From: Fastidiosipila sanguinis
GTDB lineage: Bacteria > Bacillota > Clostridia > Saccharofermentanales > Fastidiosipilaceae
DNA: 64,000 nucleotides
NCBI RefSeq assembly: GCF_002998295.1
Contig: NZ_CP027226.1
Span: forward strand, 372,001 to 436,000
Direction of reading: 5' to 3'
Both the position numbers and the translations under genes were made by a program. This document shows, one piece after another, positions 44,140 through 52,602 of the stretch. Numbering within the stretch: position 1 is the first letter of the stretch; each line of letters starts with the position of its first letter. A model generated the notes under the pieces. The model did not search any database and was not told the DNA's origin. It was given only the letters and a program-made list of their open reading frames with translations.

Positions 44140-45210
44140 ATGATTACAGTAAAATTTTTAATTGGTCTAGATGAGCAAGAAAAAACTCAATATTTGAATA
44201 ACATAAACGATAAGCGAGCTTTAATCATTGATATAAATAATCTAAGTTTCGAAACTTATGGCCAAAAATTTTTAGAGTTAAAAGGAAGTAAACTAAGAAA
44301 GATAAAAAGAGAGTTTTCACAAAGAGTGAACTCAGCAATTAAAGAATGTTCGGCGCCAACTGTGGAAACAAACATTTCAACTATCTATGTTAACCTGCTA
44401 AACATAGATAGAAAGATGCGTGCAGAGCTTTTTCAGAATATAAAAAACATTTCAAATGAGAACAAGCTTAATATAATTGTTGAAGGAGTTTTATTTATAT
44501 CACCTTTGACTAAGGTTCAAGAGGAACTTGAAAGAACATTAAAAAATTCAAGTTATAATTTAATTAAGAGAAATTACATTAATACTGAAATCCCAAGAGC
44601 AGAAGTTGATTGCGACTACGTAACAGTCGTTCTAAAAGATAGAATCAAGGTCGTTGAACAAATTGAAATTAATATAAATAAGAACCATGACAATGTTCAT
44701 CATAAAGAGAGCCTTGCCCAACATAGAGATATGGTTTTAGCTGAGGGAGAGACAGTGATTAGCAAAGTGCCAGAAGCTTTTAGATCTGACTTTAGACAGA
44801 TATTAAGGCTTCACGATTCTGGTAAAGGCCTCGCTAGAACAGCAGTACCAGAGAAGAGAATGAGTCGAGCTAAGCGTTGGTATGCTGACAAATTTGTTCA
44901 GGATAGAAGATACTACCAATATATAGGACATCAGTTTATAGGAGCTAATTTATTGATAGCCGAGTGCCTTCCAGAAGATGGCGTATATGAGAATATAGAT
45001 AGTTTTATAATGGATAAGGCTGAAATTATTAATCAGCATATGCAAGCTCATATTGGTTTCACGCCTGAATACAAAGAGCAATTTAATCTATCTGAGGACA
45101 TGATAAAGACTTTGATGCTTTTAGCACACTGTGATGAAACCGGCAGGGTAGTAGATCAAGAGCAATTAGATAAATACAATTCTTTGATAGAAGAGAGTGC
45201 GCAGAATTAG
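44140..45210 (+). CDS. HD-domain protein with kinase-like N-terminus
   Basis: Cytoplasmic protein of 356 residues. Residues 1-165 look like a P-loop kinase fold: a first strand VKFLIGLDEQEKTQYL where a Walker A would sit, but without the Gly-x-Gly-Lys-Ser pattern. Residues about 190-350 form an HD-type phosphohydrolase: SLAQHRDMVLAEG, LRLHDSGKG (the His-Asp pair), YIGHQFIGANLL and LLAHCDETGR. The layout recalls nucleotide kinase/HD phosphatase fusions with an inactive kinase half. AGAGG lies 5 bases before the ATG. It is followed by a zinc peptidase gene after 17 bases. Substrate unknown. Confidence 0.6.
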   Translation: MITVKFLIGLDEQEKTQYLNNINDKRALIIDINNLSFETYGQKFLELKGSKLRKIKREFSQRVNSAIKECSAPTVETNISTIYVNLLNIDRKMRAELFQNIKNISNENKLNIIVEGVLFISPLTKVQEELERTLKNSSYNLIKRNYINTEIPRAEVDCDYVTVVLKDRIKVVEQIEININKNHDNVHHKESLAQHRDMVLAEGETVISKVPEAFRSDFRQILRLHDSGKGLARTAVPEKRMSRAKRWYADKFVQDRRYYQYIGHQFIGANLLIAECLPEDGVYENIDSFIMDKAEIINQHMQAHIGFTPEYKEQFNLSEDMIKTLMLLAHCDETGRVVDQEQLDKYNSLIEESAQN

Positions 45211-45227
45211 TTGGAGACGAGTAAATA

Positions 45228-45803
45228 ATGTTCTTTTATGAATTAGAAAATGAAGCTCAAGATCTAATTAAAATCCATGTCAACTTTGATAAACGCAGAA
45301 AGAGAACACTTAAGCTTACATGGATTGATTTGAATACCCTGGAGATAAGAGCACCTTATAGAATGAGTAAAAAGGCGATTAAAGCTTTCCTTAACGGTAA
45401 TCATAAGAAAATCTTGAACAGCTTAAATAAAGAAAAGAATATAATTAGACTATTTAAATACACTGACACTGAATATAATAATGCTAAAAAGATATTGAGA
45501 GCTGATGCGACTGAGTTTTATAATGAGCTATCAAAAATTTATAATGGTAAATTGCCAGAGCGAATTCAGACCAGGGCACAGAAGACTCGTTGGGGATCTT
45601 GCTCATCGAATAATACTATTTCTTTGAACGTATATTTGTTGCAGCTACCAAATGAATTAAAAGAGTACGTATATTTACATGAGTTGATTCACCTTGAGGA
45701 AATGAATCATGGTGTGAGGTTTTGGGAGAAATTAGATAAGCTTTGCCCTGGAGCAAAAAATAAACAAAAATTACTGCAGAAATATAGAATCCCAGAAAAA
45801 TAA
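45228..45803 (+). CDS. YgjP-like zinc metallopeptidase (DUF45)
   Basis: Protein of 191 residues of the M48/SprT-related YgjP group. The conserved block TRAQKTRWGSCSSNNTISLN is followed by YVYLHELIHLEEMNHGVRFW, which supplies the HExxH-type zinc ligands (HELIH) and the distal His. No signal peptide or membrane segment is seen, so it is cytoplasmic. It probably forms an operon with the HD protein. Confidence 0.88.
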   Translation: MFFYELENEAQDLIKIHVNFDKRRKRTLKLTWIDLNTLEIRAPYRMSKKAIKAFLNGNHKKILNSLNKEKNIIRLFKYTDTEYNNAKKILRADATEFYNELSKIYNGKLPERIQTRAQKTRWGSCSSNNTISLNVYLLQLPNELKEYVYLHELIHLEEMNHGVRFWEKLDKLCPGAKNKQKLLQKYRIPEK

Positions 45804-45847
45804 TAATAATATAAAAAAGGTTTTATAAAGAAAAACTGCATTTGTAT

Positions 45848-45876
45848 TTGACAAATGCTAGAATACGTGGGATAAT
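45848..45876 (+). promoter_or_regulatory. Promoter of infC-rpmI-rplT
   Basis: TTGACA at 45848-45853 and GATAAT at 45871-45876, spacer 17 bases. It lies 140 bases before infC, leaving a long leader. Confidence 0.85.
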
Positions 45877-45882
45877 TTTGTC

Positions 45883-46012
45883 CGAAAGAAGTAGAAATCC
45901 GATTTCTCACCTTTAGTTTGCACGAAGAGGTTGATAATTTTGAAGCAATAGAGCTTCAGTGTGAATCGGGTTTTTGTGCCCGTTTTTTTGTGCTATGAAA
46001 TAGGAGGTCAGG
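45883..46012 (+). promoter_or_regulatory. Leader with attenuator of the IF3-L35-L20 operon
   Basis: CGGG and CCCG (45967-45982) close a hairpin followed by seven T, an intrinsic terminator inside the leader. CCGATT upstream (near 45899) can pair with AATCGG (near 45964), which would disrupt that hairpin and act as antiterminator. Such leaders in Bacillota are controlled by L20 binding or by an L20-type motif (family knowledge); the ligand here is inferred. Confidence 0.7.
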
Positions 46013-46015
46013 ATC

Positions 46016-46615
46016 ATCGCTAAGAATAAGAAAAACACAACATTGACGAACGAAGATATTGATGTGGATCAACTCAGATTAATTGATGAAAATGGTGAAA
46101 ACCATGGAGTTGTTTCCAGAGAAGATGCTTTGGATAGAGCTTTTGCAGCAGGCTTAGATTTAGTTTTAATTAACCCAAATCCAGATAATGCTGTAGCGAA
46201 AATTATGGACTTTGGTAAGTTTCAATACGAACAATCTAAGAAGGCTAAAGCAGCGAAAAAAGCTCAAAAAACTATCGATGTTAAAGAGGTTGGACTTAAG
46301 GTTGTTACTGAGAAGCACGACTTTGACACAAAAGTGAGACATGCACATAGATTTCTAAAAGATGGAAATAGAGTCAAAGTAAATATCAGATTTAGAGGCC
46401 GTGAGATGAGCCACAAAGAGCAAGGTTATGAAATGATGAATAAGTTTGCTGAGGCTTGTCAAGAATTAGGTGTTATAGACAACGAACCTAAGATGGAAGG
46501 AAGAAACATGACAATGTTCCTTATGCCTAGAACTGATGACAAGAAAAAAGCAAGAAATAACTCAGATAATTCAGAGAATGTAGATGACTCAGAGTTAGAA
46601 GCCTCAGAAGAATAA
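46016..46615 (+). CDS. infC: Translation initiation factor IF-3
   Basis: Binds the 30S subunit and checks start codons and initiator tRNA; 199 residues from the chosen start. The N-domain has LRLIDENGENHGVVSREDAL, the linker is Lys-rich and the C-domain has VKVNIRFRGREMSHKEQGYE. An acidic Asp/Ser/Glu tail extends the C-terminus. The frame has no ATG near the start. AGGAGG at 46002-46007 is 8 bases before an ATC at 46016 (another ATC at 46013), giving the usual family N-terminus AKNKKNTTLTNEDI. A TTG at 46043 would be 35 bases from the ribosome site. Non-AUG starts in infC are a known autoregulatory device. Confidence 0.93.
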   Translation: MAKNKKNTTLTNEDIDVDQLRLIDENGENHGVVSREDALDRAFAAGLDLVLINPNPDNAVAKIMDFGKFQYEQSKKAKAAKKAQKTIDVKEVGLKVVTEKHDFDTKVRHAHRFLKDGNRVKVNIRFRGREMSHKEQGYEMMNKFAEACQELGVIDNEPKMEGRNMTMFLMPRTDDKKKARNNSDNSENVDDSELEASEE

Positions 46616-46671
46616 TGAGGAGCATCAATAAGTTAAACAAACAAACAAAGAGAAAGTAGAGGAGAAGAATT

Positions 46672-46881
46672 ATGCCTAAACAAAAGACACATTCAGCTTC
46701 CAGTAAACGTTTTAAAGTAACTGGATCAGGAAAATTTGTACGCTCACGCGGACACAAACAACACAAAGCTACACCTAAGTCAAGCAAACAAAAACGTAAC
46801 CTAAGAGGTACAACAATTGCACACAGCGGTGACGAGAGAAGAATTGCAGAAGCAATTCCATATGCTAAGAAGAATAGATAA
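46672..46881 (+). CDS. rpmI: Ribosomal protein bL35
   Basis: Large-subunit protein of 69 residues, with the basic PKQKTHSASSKRFKVTGSGK start and RSRGHKQHKATPKSSKQKR core. GAGGAG precedes the ATG. It is the second gene of the operon. Confidence 0.97.
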   Translation: MPKQKTHSASSKRFKVTGSGKFVRSRGHKQHKATPKSSKQKRNLRGTTIAHSGDERRIAEAIPYAKKNR

Positions 46882-46900
46882 TGTAGGGAGGACTTAAATT

Positions 46901-47254
46901 ATGGCTAGAGTAAAAAGAGGTGTAACCTCACACGCAAGACACAAAAAAGTTATAAAAATGGCTAAAGGCTATTATGGTCGTAAGAGTATTAACTACAAAG
47001 TCGCTAACCAAGCAGTAATGAAATCTTTGTCATACGCTTACCGTGACCGTAAAGTTAAAAAACGTGAATTTAGAAAATTATGGATCACAAGAATTAATGC
47101 AGCTTGTCATCAAAACGACATCAGCTACAGCCGTTTCATCAATGGTTTGAAAAAAGCTGGTATTGAATTAGATCGTAAAGTTTTAGCAGATATCGCATTG
47201 AACGATCCTAAGAACTTTAGTGCAATTGTAGAGCAAGCTAAATCAGCTCTATAA
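46901..47254 (+). CDS. rplT: Ribosomal protein bL20
   Basis: Large-subunit assembly protein of 117 residues. It begins [20 protein letters not shown] and contains [20 protein letters not shown] and a [20 protein letters not shown] block typical of L20. It is probably the feedback regulator of its own operon through the leader. A strong terminator follows. Confidence 0.97.
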   Translation: MARVKRGVTSHARHKKVIKMAKGYYGRKSINYKVANQAVMKSLSYAYRDRKVKKREFRKLWITRINAACHQNDISYSRFINGLKKAGIELDRKVLADIALNDPKNFSAIVEQAKSAL

Positions 47255-47284
47255 TTGAAAAACTTAAATATATAGTTTGTAAAT

Positions 47285-47322
47285 AGTAGTGTGTTAACTT
47301 CTTGTTAGTACACTACTTTTTT
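47285..47322 (+). terminator. Rho-independent terminator after rplT
   Basis: AGTAGTGTGTTAAC and GTTAGTACACTACT form the stem, followed by TTTTTT. Confidence 0.92.
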
Positions 47323-47452
47323 GCTTGAATTAATAGTAAAATCTATTTGTAATTATTAAGAGTTTTAAACTTCTAAAACATTTTAGGAATTTAAAATATG
47401 AGATGTAAAGTATAAATAGTCTAATAGTCTATTTGATAGCAGGTGTTTTATA

Positions 47453-48244
47453 GTGAAAGAAATTTCTAGTAAACAAAATCAGCTTATAAAAGATATAAAT
47501 AAAGCTCGCTTGAACAAAGGAATTTGGGCAGGTGCATTTATTGTGGAAGGTTTTAGGCTTTGTGAAGAAGCCATTAACTCTGGTTTAATGATAGAAGCAA
47601 TTTTTCTAGCAAAGCATGTTTTACTAGATAAAAATAAATATAGTTTAGGAAAATATCTTGAAGCTGATACGGAAATATATATTTTGGACAATGAATTGTT
47701 TGATTATATTTCTAAGACCAAAAATTCTCAAGGGATTCTAATGATAGCTGAGGGTAGAGATACGGCTAATATAAGTGAGTTAAGTAACCTACTATCAAAG
47801 AATGAGAGTTTGTCAATATTGGTAATGGAGAATCTTCAAGATCCAGGTAATCTTGGGACTATGCTTCGTACGGCATATGCATTTGGCTATGATGCAGCAA
47901 TAACTGTAGGAAATAGTGCTAGAGTTAATCAGGAGAAAGTTTTGCGAAGTGCTATGGGTGCAGCATTTCATTTACCTATATTTGAAATTAAAGAAACTAA
48001 TAAACTGATTGAATTATTAAAAGCAAACAAAATAGATATACTAGCGATGACACTCGAAGGGGTAGCTCTAAGCGAATACAAAAGAGATAAGAAAATCAGT
48101 CTATGGATAGGTAATGAAGGTAATGGATTAACAGACAATTTGATTAGCCTAGCAGATAGTAAAATTACTATACCCATGCCCGGGGGAGCAGAATCATTGA
48201 ATGCGGCCATTGCTGCGGCAATTGCTTTATACGAATTAAAGTAA
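47453..48244 (+). CDS. TrmH/SpoU-family RNA 2'-O-methyltransferase
   Basis: SPOUT-class enzyme of 263 residues that methylates rRNA or tRNA ribose. An N-terminal substrate-binding domain (GAFIVEGFRLCEEAINSGL) precedes the knotted domain, with VMENLQDPGNLGTMLRTAYA (motif 1), LWIGNEGNGL (motif 2) and IPMPGGAESLNAAIAAAIAL (motif 3). The start is GTG with AGGTG upstream. It follows the IF3 operon, as is common in Bacillota. The exact RNA target is unknown. Confidence 0.92.
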   Translation: MKEISSKQNQLIKDINKARLNKGIWAGAFIVEGFRLCEEAINSGLMIEAIFLAKHVLLDKNKYSLGKYLEADTEIYILDNELFDYISKTKNSQGILMIAEGRDTANISELSNLLSKNESLSILVMENLQDPGNLGTMLRTAYAFGYDAAITVGNSARVNQEKVLRSAMGAAFHLPIFEIKETNKLIELLKANKIDILAMTLEGVALSEYKRDKKISLWIGNEGNGLTDNLISLADSKITIPMPGGAESLNAAIAAAIALYELK

Positions 48245-48345
48245 GATAATTAAAAAAAAGTTAAACACTGTGAGATGAAAAAATAGTTATAAAATAGCAG
48301 AAATTGACTACTCACAAGAAACTAGAACAGGAATAACTAATAGCT

Positions 48346-48972
48346 ATGGAAGTTTTATTGATTGGCGCTGGTAAGGTTGGAGCTAATTTAGCTGAAGAAC
48401 TAATAGATGCCGGTGAAGACGTAATAATAATTGAACAGAATCCAGAAATTTTGCAGAATTTAGATCATCTAGATTGTACAAAAATAGAGGGTATGCCAAT
48501 AGATATTGACGTGCTCGAAAGCGCTGGTATAAGAAGTGTAGATGCAGTTGCTTGTGTTTCCGATAATGAAAATATGAATGTAATGGCAGGTCAGTTAATT
48601 AAGAACATTTATGACAAAGAGAAAGTCATAGTTAAAATTGAAAATCCTGCTAATGAGAGTATGTACCAAGCTATGGGGTTGCAGACTGTTTGTACAACTT
48701 CCATGATAATTGGGGCCGTTCTCCAGAATTTAGATTATGTTATTTCATCAGATATAACCAGTGTGCTTGGTCACCCCATTAAATATGATTTAAGACAGCT
48801 TACAGAAGCGTGGGAAGGTGTTACAGTCAATACCCTAGAGCACGAACTGGGTGTGCATTTACTAGCAGTGGTAAAAGGTAATAAGATTGCTCTAGTAGGT
48901 AGAGACTATACTTTATCTGCAAACGAGAGTGTAATAGTTGTAAGTTTACCTGAAGTCGAAAAAGCTGATTAG
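48346..48972 (+). CDS. TrkA/Ktr-type K+ channel regulator, first subunit
   Basis: RCK protein of 208 residues: an N-terminal NAD-binding Rossmann domain with LLIGAGKVGANLAEELIDAG and ACVSDNENMNVMAGQL, then a TrkA-C domain (about 130-205). Cytoplasmic regulator of the TrkH pore encoded two genes on. It is paralogous to the next gene, the pair together matching the tandem halves of enterobacterial TrkA. Confidence 0.88.
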   Translation: MEVLLIGAGKVGANLAEELIDAGEDVIIIEQNPEILQNLDHLDCTKIEGMPIDIDVLESAGIRSVDAVACVSDNENMNVMAGQLIKNIYDKEKVIVKIENPANESMYQAMGLQTVCTTSMIIGAVLQNLDYVISSDITSVLGHPIKYDLRQLTEAWEGVTVNTLEHELGVHLLAVVKGNKIALVGRDYTLSANESVIVVSLPEVEKAD

Positions 48973-48999
48973 ATTTAGAGGATATTTTAGAGGATATTT

Positions 49000-49695
49000 A
49001 TGAAAAAAGTAATTATTGTAGGTGGAGATAAAGTTGCTTATCATCTTATAAGAATTTTGGAATCTGAACATAAATATGAAATTACAGTAGTTGAAACACG
49101 ACTAGATACTTCCCAACGTATAGCTAATACTTATGGTATTAAAGTAATTAATGGCGATGGTACAAATGTCGATGTGCTCGAGCGTGCAGGTGCTGCAGAT
49201 GCTGATGTTTTCATTGCTTTGACCGGAAAAGATGAGAATAACTTAATAGCCTGCCAAATAGCAAAATTAAAATTTAAAGTTGATTATACAATAGCAAAAG
49301 TAAATAATCCTAAGAACTCATATATTCTAAAAGTATTGGGAGTAGATCAAATTTTCTCTGCAACAGATATGATTGCTCAGATGATTGACCAAGAAGTTGC
49401 TTATAGCGAGATGAGCCTGGTTTATAACTTTGAGAAAAATACTAAAGCTATTATTAAGGTTCCTCTTAACTCCGCCAGTGATGCTGCTGGTAAAAGCTTA
49501 GCAGAGTATGATTTCGTTGGTGATACTCGTGTTGTTCTTGTTACCAGAGAAGATGGTGAAGCTCTTATTCCTACAGGTGATTTGGTTATGCAAAACGGTG
49601 ATACATTAATAATGGTTTGTGACCAAAAGAATTTTGAAGAAATATGGTTAAATTTTGTCAGACCTGACTTACTCAAAAAAAGTGATGAAGAGTAA
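49000..49695 (+). CDS. TrkA/Ktr-type K+ channel regulator, second subunit
   Basis: RCK protein of 231 residues with Rossmann motif IIVGGDKVAYHLIRILES (last Gly replaced by Ala/His), VINGDGTNVDVLERAGAADA and VFIALTGKDENNLIACQIAK, then a TrkA-C domain. GAGG precedes the ATG. It starts 27 bases after the first TrkA gene and ends 46 bases before the TrkH gene, so the three form an operon. The loss of the third Gly suggests nucleotide binding differs from that of the first subunit. Confidence 0.88.
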   Translation: MKKVIIVGGDKVAYHLIRILESEHKYEITVVETRLDTSQRIANTYGIKVINGDGTNVDVLERAGAADADVFIALTGKDENNLIACQIAKLKFKVDYTIAKVNNPKNSYILKVLGVDQIFSATDMIAQMIDQEVAYSEMSLVYNFEKNTKAIIKVPLNSASDAAGKSLAEYDFVGDTRVVLVTREDGEALIPTGDLVMQNGDTLIMVCDQKNFEEIWLNFVRPDLLKKSDEE

Positions 49696-49741
49696 TATCG
49701 GTATATTCTAAAAAAAGATTAATGGATTGTGGGAGTCAATT

Positions 49742-51475
49742 ATGGCTAAAGACTGGCATTTGTTAAGTGACAGAGAAAAAATTGAGATAATACAAAATAT
49801 AAGAAAAAACTCTGAAAAAGGAATTACTAAAGATTTTAAGTCCAAAAACAAAGATAATGAAAAAATTTCTCGTGTGGCAATTCCTTTAGATAGACCCAAA
49901 GCTGGCGAAAAAATTCTTAAAGGAAAAGATAAATCTTCCGAAAAAAAAGAGAATTTAGTTTTGCAAAAAGCAAAAAAGAAAAAAGTAAAGAAAAATAGTT
50001 CGAAAGCAGAAAATAATGATACAAAGTATGTTGAAGAAACACATGACATAACATACGTATCAAAAGAACAGCTAGATGAACCTGGTTTGCGTGAATCAGT
50101 CATGAAACTCTTCAAAAGTCCTGTGAAAACTATTGTAATTTCATTTGCGTTCTTGATTATTATAGGTGCTATATTATTAAGCTTCCCATTCGCTTCTGCA
50201 AGTGGACAATGGACAAGCTTTTTCAAGAGCTTGTTTACATCAACCTCAGCTGTATGTGTTACAGGTCTAGTTCTTGTTGATACAGGTACATATTGGAGTG
50301 CTTTTGGACATGTCATAATAATTTCCCTAATTCAACTAGGTGGTATTGGTCTTTTGACTATAGTTGCTGCATTCTTTAGATTGACTAAGCAAAAAGTATC
50401 GATGAATACAATTAGAAGCTTGCAAGAAACTTTCGGAAGTGAAAGTTTAGAGCAGGTATTTGATCTTTTGAGATTTGTTTTACGCTTCACTTTTAGTTGC
50501 GAGTTAATCGGTGGATTGATAATTTCATTAGCATACCTAAAATATATGCCTGTTGCTGATGCCTTCTATAGAGGCATGTTTCAAGGTATATCAGCCTTTT
50601 GTAATGCTGGATTTGATGTAATGGGATCTCAATATGGTGAATTCGCAAGTTTAACTGGAATAAATAATGATCCTATAGTATTGCTAACTACAGCACTTTT
50701 ATTAACCATGGGTGGTCTAGGATTTATTGTTTGGGTAGATATTTTTGATGCAGTCAAAGAAAAACGTAAATTAAAATTACACAGTAAATTAGTGCTATCA
50801 GTTACTTTAGGGATTCTAGTAATAGGAACAATTCTTATAGCTGCATTTGAATGGAATAACATGTCAGAGCTAGCGATGGGAACTTTGCCAGATTATCAAA
50901 AACCTTTAGCAGCTTTCTTCCAAGTAGCCACACTCAGAACCGCTGGTTTTAATTCAATTAATCAAAGCACTTTATATCAAGTCAGTATGTTTATTGGAAT
51001 AATCATCATGTTTATTGGTGCTAGTCCTGTTTCTACAGGTGGTGGTTTGAAAACTACTACTTTTGCGACAATTTTGGCCGATGTTAAAGCTAATATACAA
51101 GGAAAGAAAAATATTGTAATTCAGAAACGAAGCTTAAATAATAAATTAGTATCTAAAGCAATGGTATTATTTGTTTTGTTTGTATCTGTTGCGGTAATAG
51201 CTGTTGGATTAATTCTGGGAATAGAAAGATCCAAAGTCCAGGCAGGACAATTTACTAGCTTGGACATTATGTATGAAGTAATTTCTGCTCTGTGTACTGT
51301 AGGTGTAACCTCAATTCAAACCAATAAATTAGATTCTATTAGTCATTTAGTTCTGATAATCTGTATGTTTATTGGTAGAGTTGGACCTTTCTCTATTGCC
51401 TTGCTAGTTTCATTTAAGAAGCAAGAGGGAGATGATGAAGAAATATTTGCAGAAGGTGTAAGTTACGTTGGCTAG
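49742..51475 (+). CDS. TrkH/KtrB-type potassium uptake pore
   Basis: Integral membrane protein of 577 residues. A cytoplasmic Lys/Glu-rich extension of about 115 residues precedes the usual four M1-P-M2 repeats. Selectivity-filter segments are visible as STSAVCVTGLVLVDTG, GISAFCNAGFDVMGSQ, TLRTAGFNSI and ISALCTVGVTS. ATG 49742 follows GGGAG by 6 bases; a TTG five codons earlier is less likely. The long charged N-terminus is unusual for KtrB and could dock the RCK proteins. Confidence 0.93.
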   Translation: MAKDWHLLSDREKIEIIQNIRKNSEKGITKDFKSKNKDNEKISRVAIPLDRPKAGEKILKGKDKSSEKKENLVLQKAKKKKVKKNSSKAENNDTKYVEETHDITYVSKEQLDEPGLRESVMKLFKSPVKTIVISFAFLIIIGAILLSFPFASASGQWTSFFKSLFTSTSAVCVTGLVLVDTGTYWSAFGHVIIISLIQLGGIGLLTIVAAFFRLTKQKVSMNTIRSLQETFGSESLEQVFDLLRFVLRFTFSCELIGGLIISLAYLKYMPVADAFYRGMFQGISAFCNAGFDVMGSQYGEFASLTGINNDPIVLLTTALLLTMGGLGFIVWVDIFDAVKEKRKLKLHSKLVLSVTLGILVIGTILIAAFEWNNMSELAMGTLPDYQKPLAAFFQVATLRTAGFNSINQSTLYQVSMFIGIIIMFIGASPVSTGGGLKTTTFATILADVKANIQGKKNIVIQKRSLNNKLVSKAMVLFVLFVSVAVIAVGLILGIERSKVQAGQFTSLDIMYEVISALCTVGVTSIQTNKLDSISHLVLIICMFIGRVGPFSIALLVSFKKQEGDDEEIFAEGVSYVG

Positions 51476-51538
51476 AATGTCAGGTACAATGTTATGTATG
51501 AAGGTTAGTAATAATAAACAGGAGTAATACATTACGCT

Positions 51539-52489
51539 GTGCATAAAAATAATAGTAATTTAAAGATAAGATTTATAATTAGCTCTAAGTCTGGTAAAGA
51601 CGACCAAGCAGATGACCTTGAACGTGCAATAAATAAGGCCTTTGCTGAAGCAGGATGTGAAAGCCCTAATATAGTAATTACTCAGCATGAAGCTCATATA
51701 ACTGAGGCTGCTAGCGAGTGGGCAGAACGCTTTGGTAGTGAAGGGCTTGTATACATTTGTGGTGGTGATGGTGCTCTCAATGAGTGCGCCAGTGCTTTAT
51801 ATCAAACTGAATGTAGCATGGGCTTAATTCCTACTGGTACAGGTAATGATTTCGCCAAAACTTTGTACAACACAAGATATGAGAGTGAAATTCTGGACAA
51901 GGTTATAAAGGCTTCAACTAAACCTCATTTGAGAAAAATTGATTTAATAGAAATTAATAATGAAGAAATTTGCGTGAACGCTTTATCTTTAGGCTTTGAT
52001 ACTATAATCCTAGAAGGTGCATATGGTGTACTTAATAAATGGCCTAAATTAGGCAAAGTGGCCTATCTAATATCTGTATTTAAAAACTTGTTTGCAAGGA
52101 AAAATTTTAACTATAAATATAGTTTCTTTAATAACGATGGGAAAGAGTACTCTGGAAAGATTAAGGCTAGTGTAGCTGTAATGGCGAATGGCCAGTTTTA
52201 CGGGAGTGGATTTAGACCGACCCCTAACGCGAAACTTGATGATGGATTGGCGAACTTGTTATTTGGTGAAAATATTAAAGCTAGCGATGTTATTAAATTG
52301 GCAAGCAAATATAAAAAAGGAACTCATTTATCACATCCTAAAATTCATAGCTTTGAGTTTAATAGAGGCTATATAGAAAGTCTAGATGGAGATGTTATGG
52401 GGAATATAGATGGTAGAATTTTTCAGAGTCAGCGCATTGAGTTTAGAGTGTTAGAAAAACAATTAAGCTTTGCTTTTTTAGATATATAA
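51539..52489 (+). CDS. Diacylglycerol/lipid kinase family protein
   Basis: DagK/YegS-type catalytic domain protein of 316 residues. The nucleotide motif YICGGDGALNECASAL (family GGDGTxNE) and LIPTGTGNDFAKTL (family P-x-G-T-x-NDFA) are present, with Ala in place of the usual Thr of GGDGT. The C-terminal half has NGQFYGSGFRPTPNAKLDDG. It probably phosphorylates diacylglycerol or a related lipid. The start is GTG; the nearest AGGAG is 14 bases away, so the exact start is uncertain. Confidence 0.85.
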   Translation: MHKNNSNLKIRFIISSKSGKDDQADDLERAINKAFAEAGCESPNIVITQHEAHITEAASEWAERFGSEGLVYICGGDGALNECASALYQTECSMGLIPTGTGNDFAKTLYNTRYESEILDKVIKASTKPHLRKIDLIEINNEEICVNALSLGFDTIILEGAYGVLNKWPKLGKVAYLISVFKNLFARKNFNYKYSFFNNDGKEYSGKIKASVAVMANGQFYGSGFRPTPNAKLDDGLANLLFGENIKASDVIKLASKYKKGTHLSHPKIHSFEFNRGYIESLDGDVMGNIDGRIFQSQRIEFRVLEKQLSFAFLDI

Positions 52490-52521
52490 GCCAATAAAAT
52501 AATTATAGAATATAGTATTAA

Positions 52522-52570
52522 AAAACCTGGTCTTATGTGATCTGTGATGTAAATCATAAAACCAGGTTTT
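52522..52570. terminator. Bidirectional terminator
   Basis: AAAACCTGGT and ACCAGGTTTT close a hairpin, with inner TTATG/CATAA pairing, between the convergent lipid kinase and symporter genes. Confidence 0.85.
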
Positions 52571-52602
52571 CTTATGAATAACTTTTATTAAACTGAATTT
52601 AA

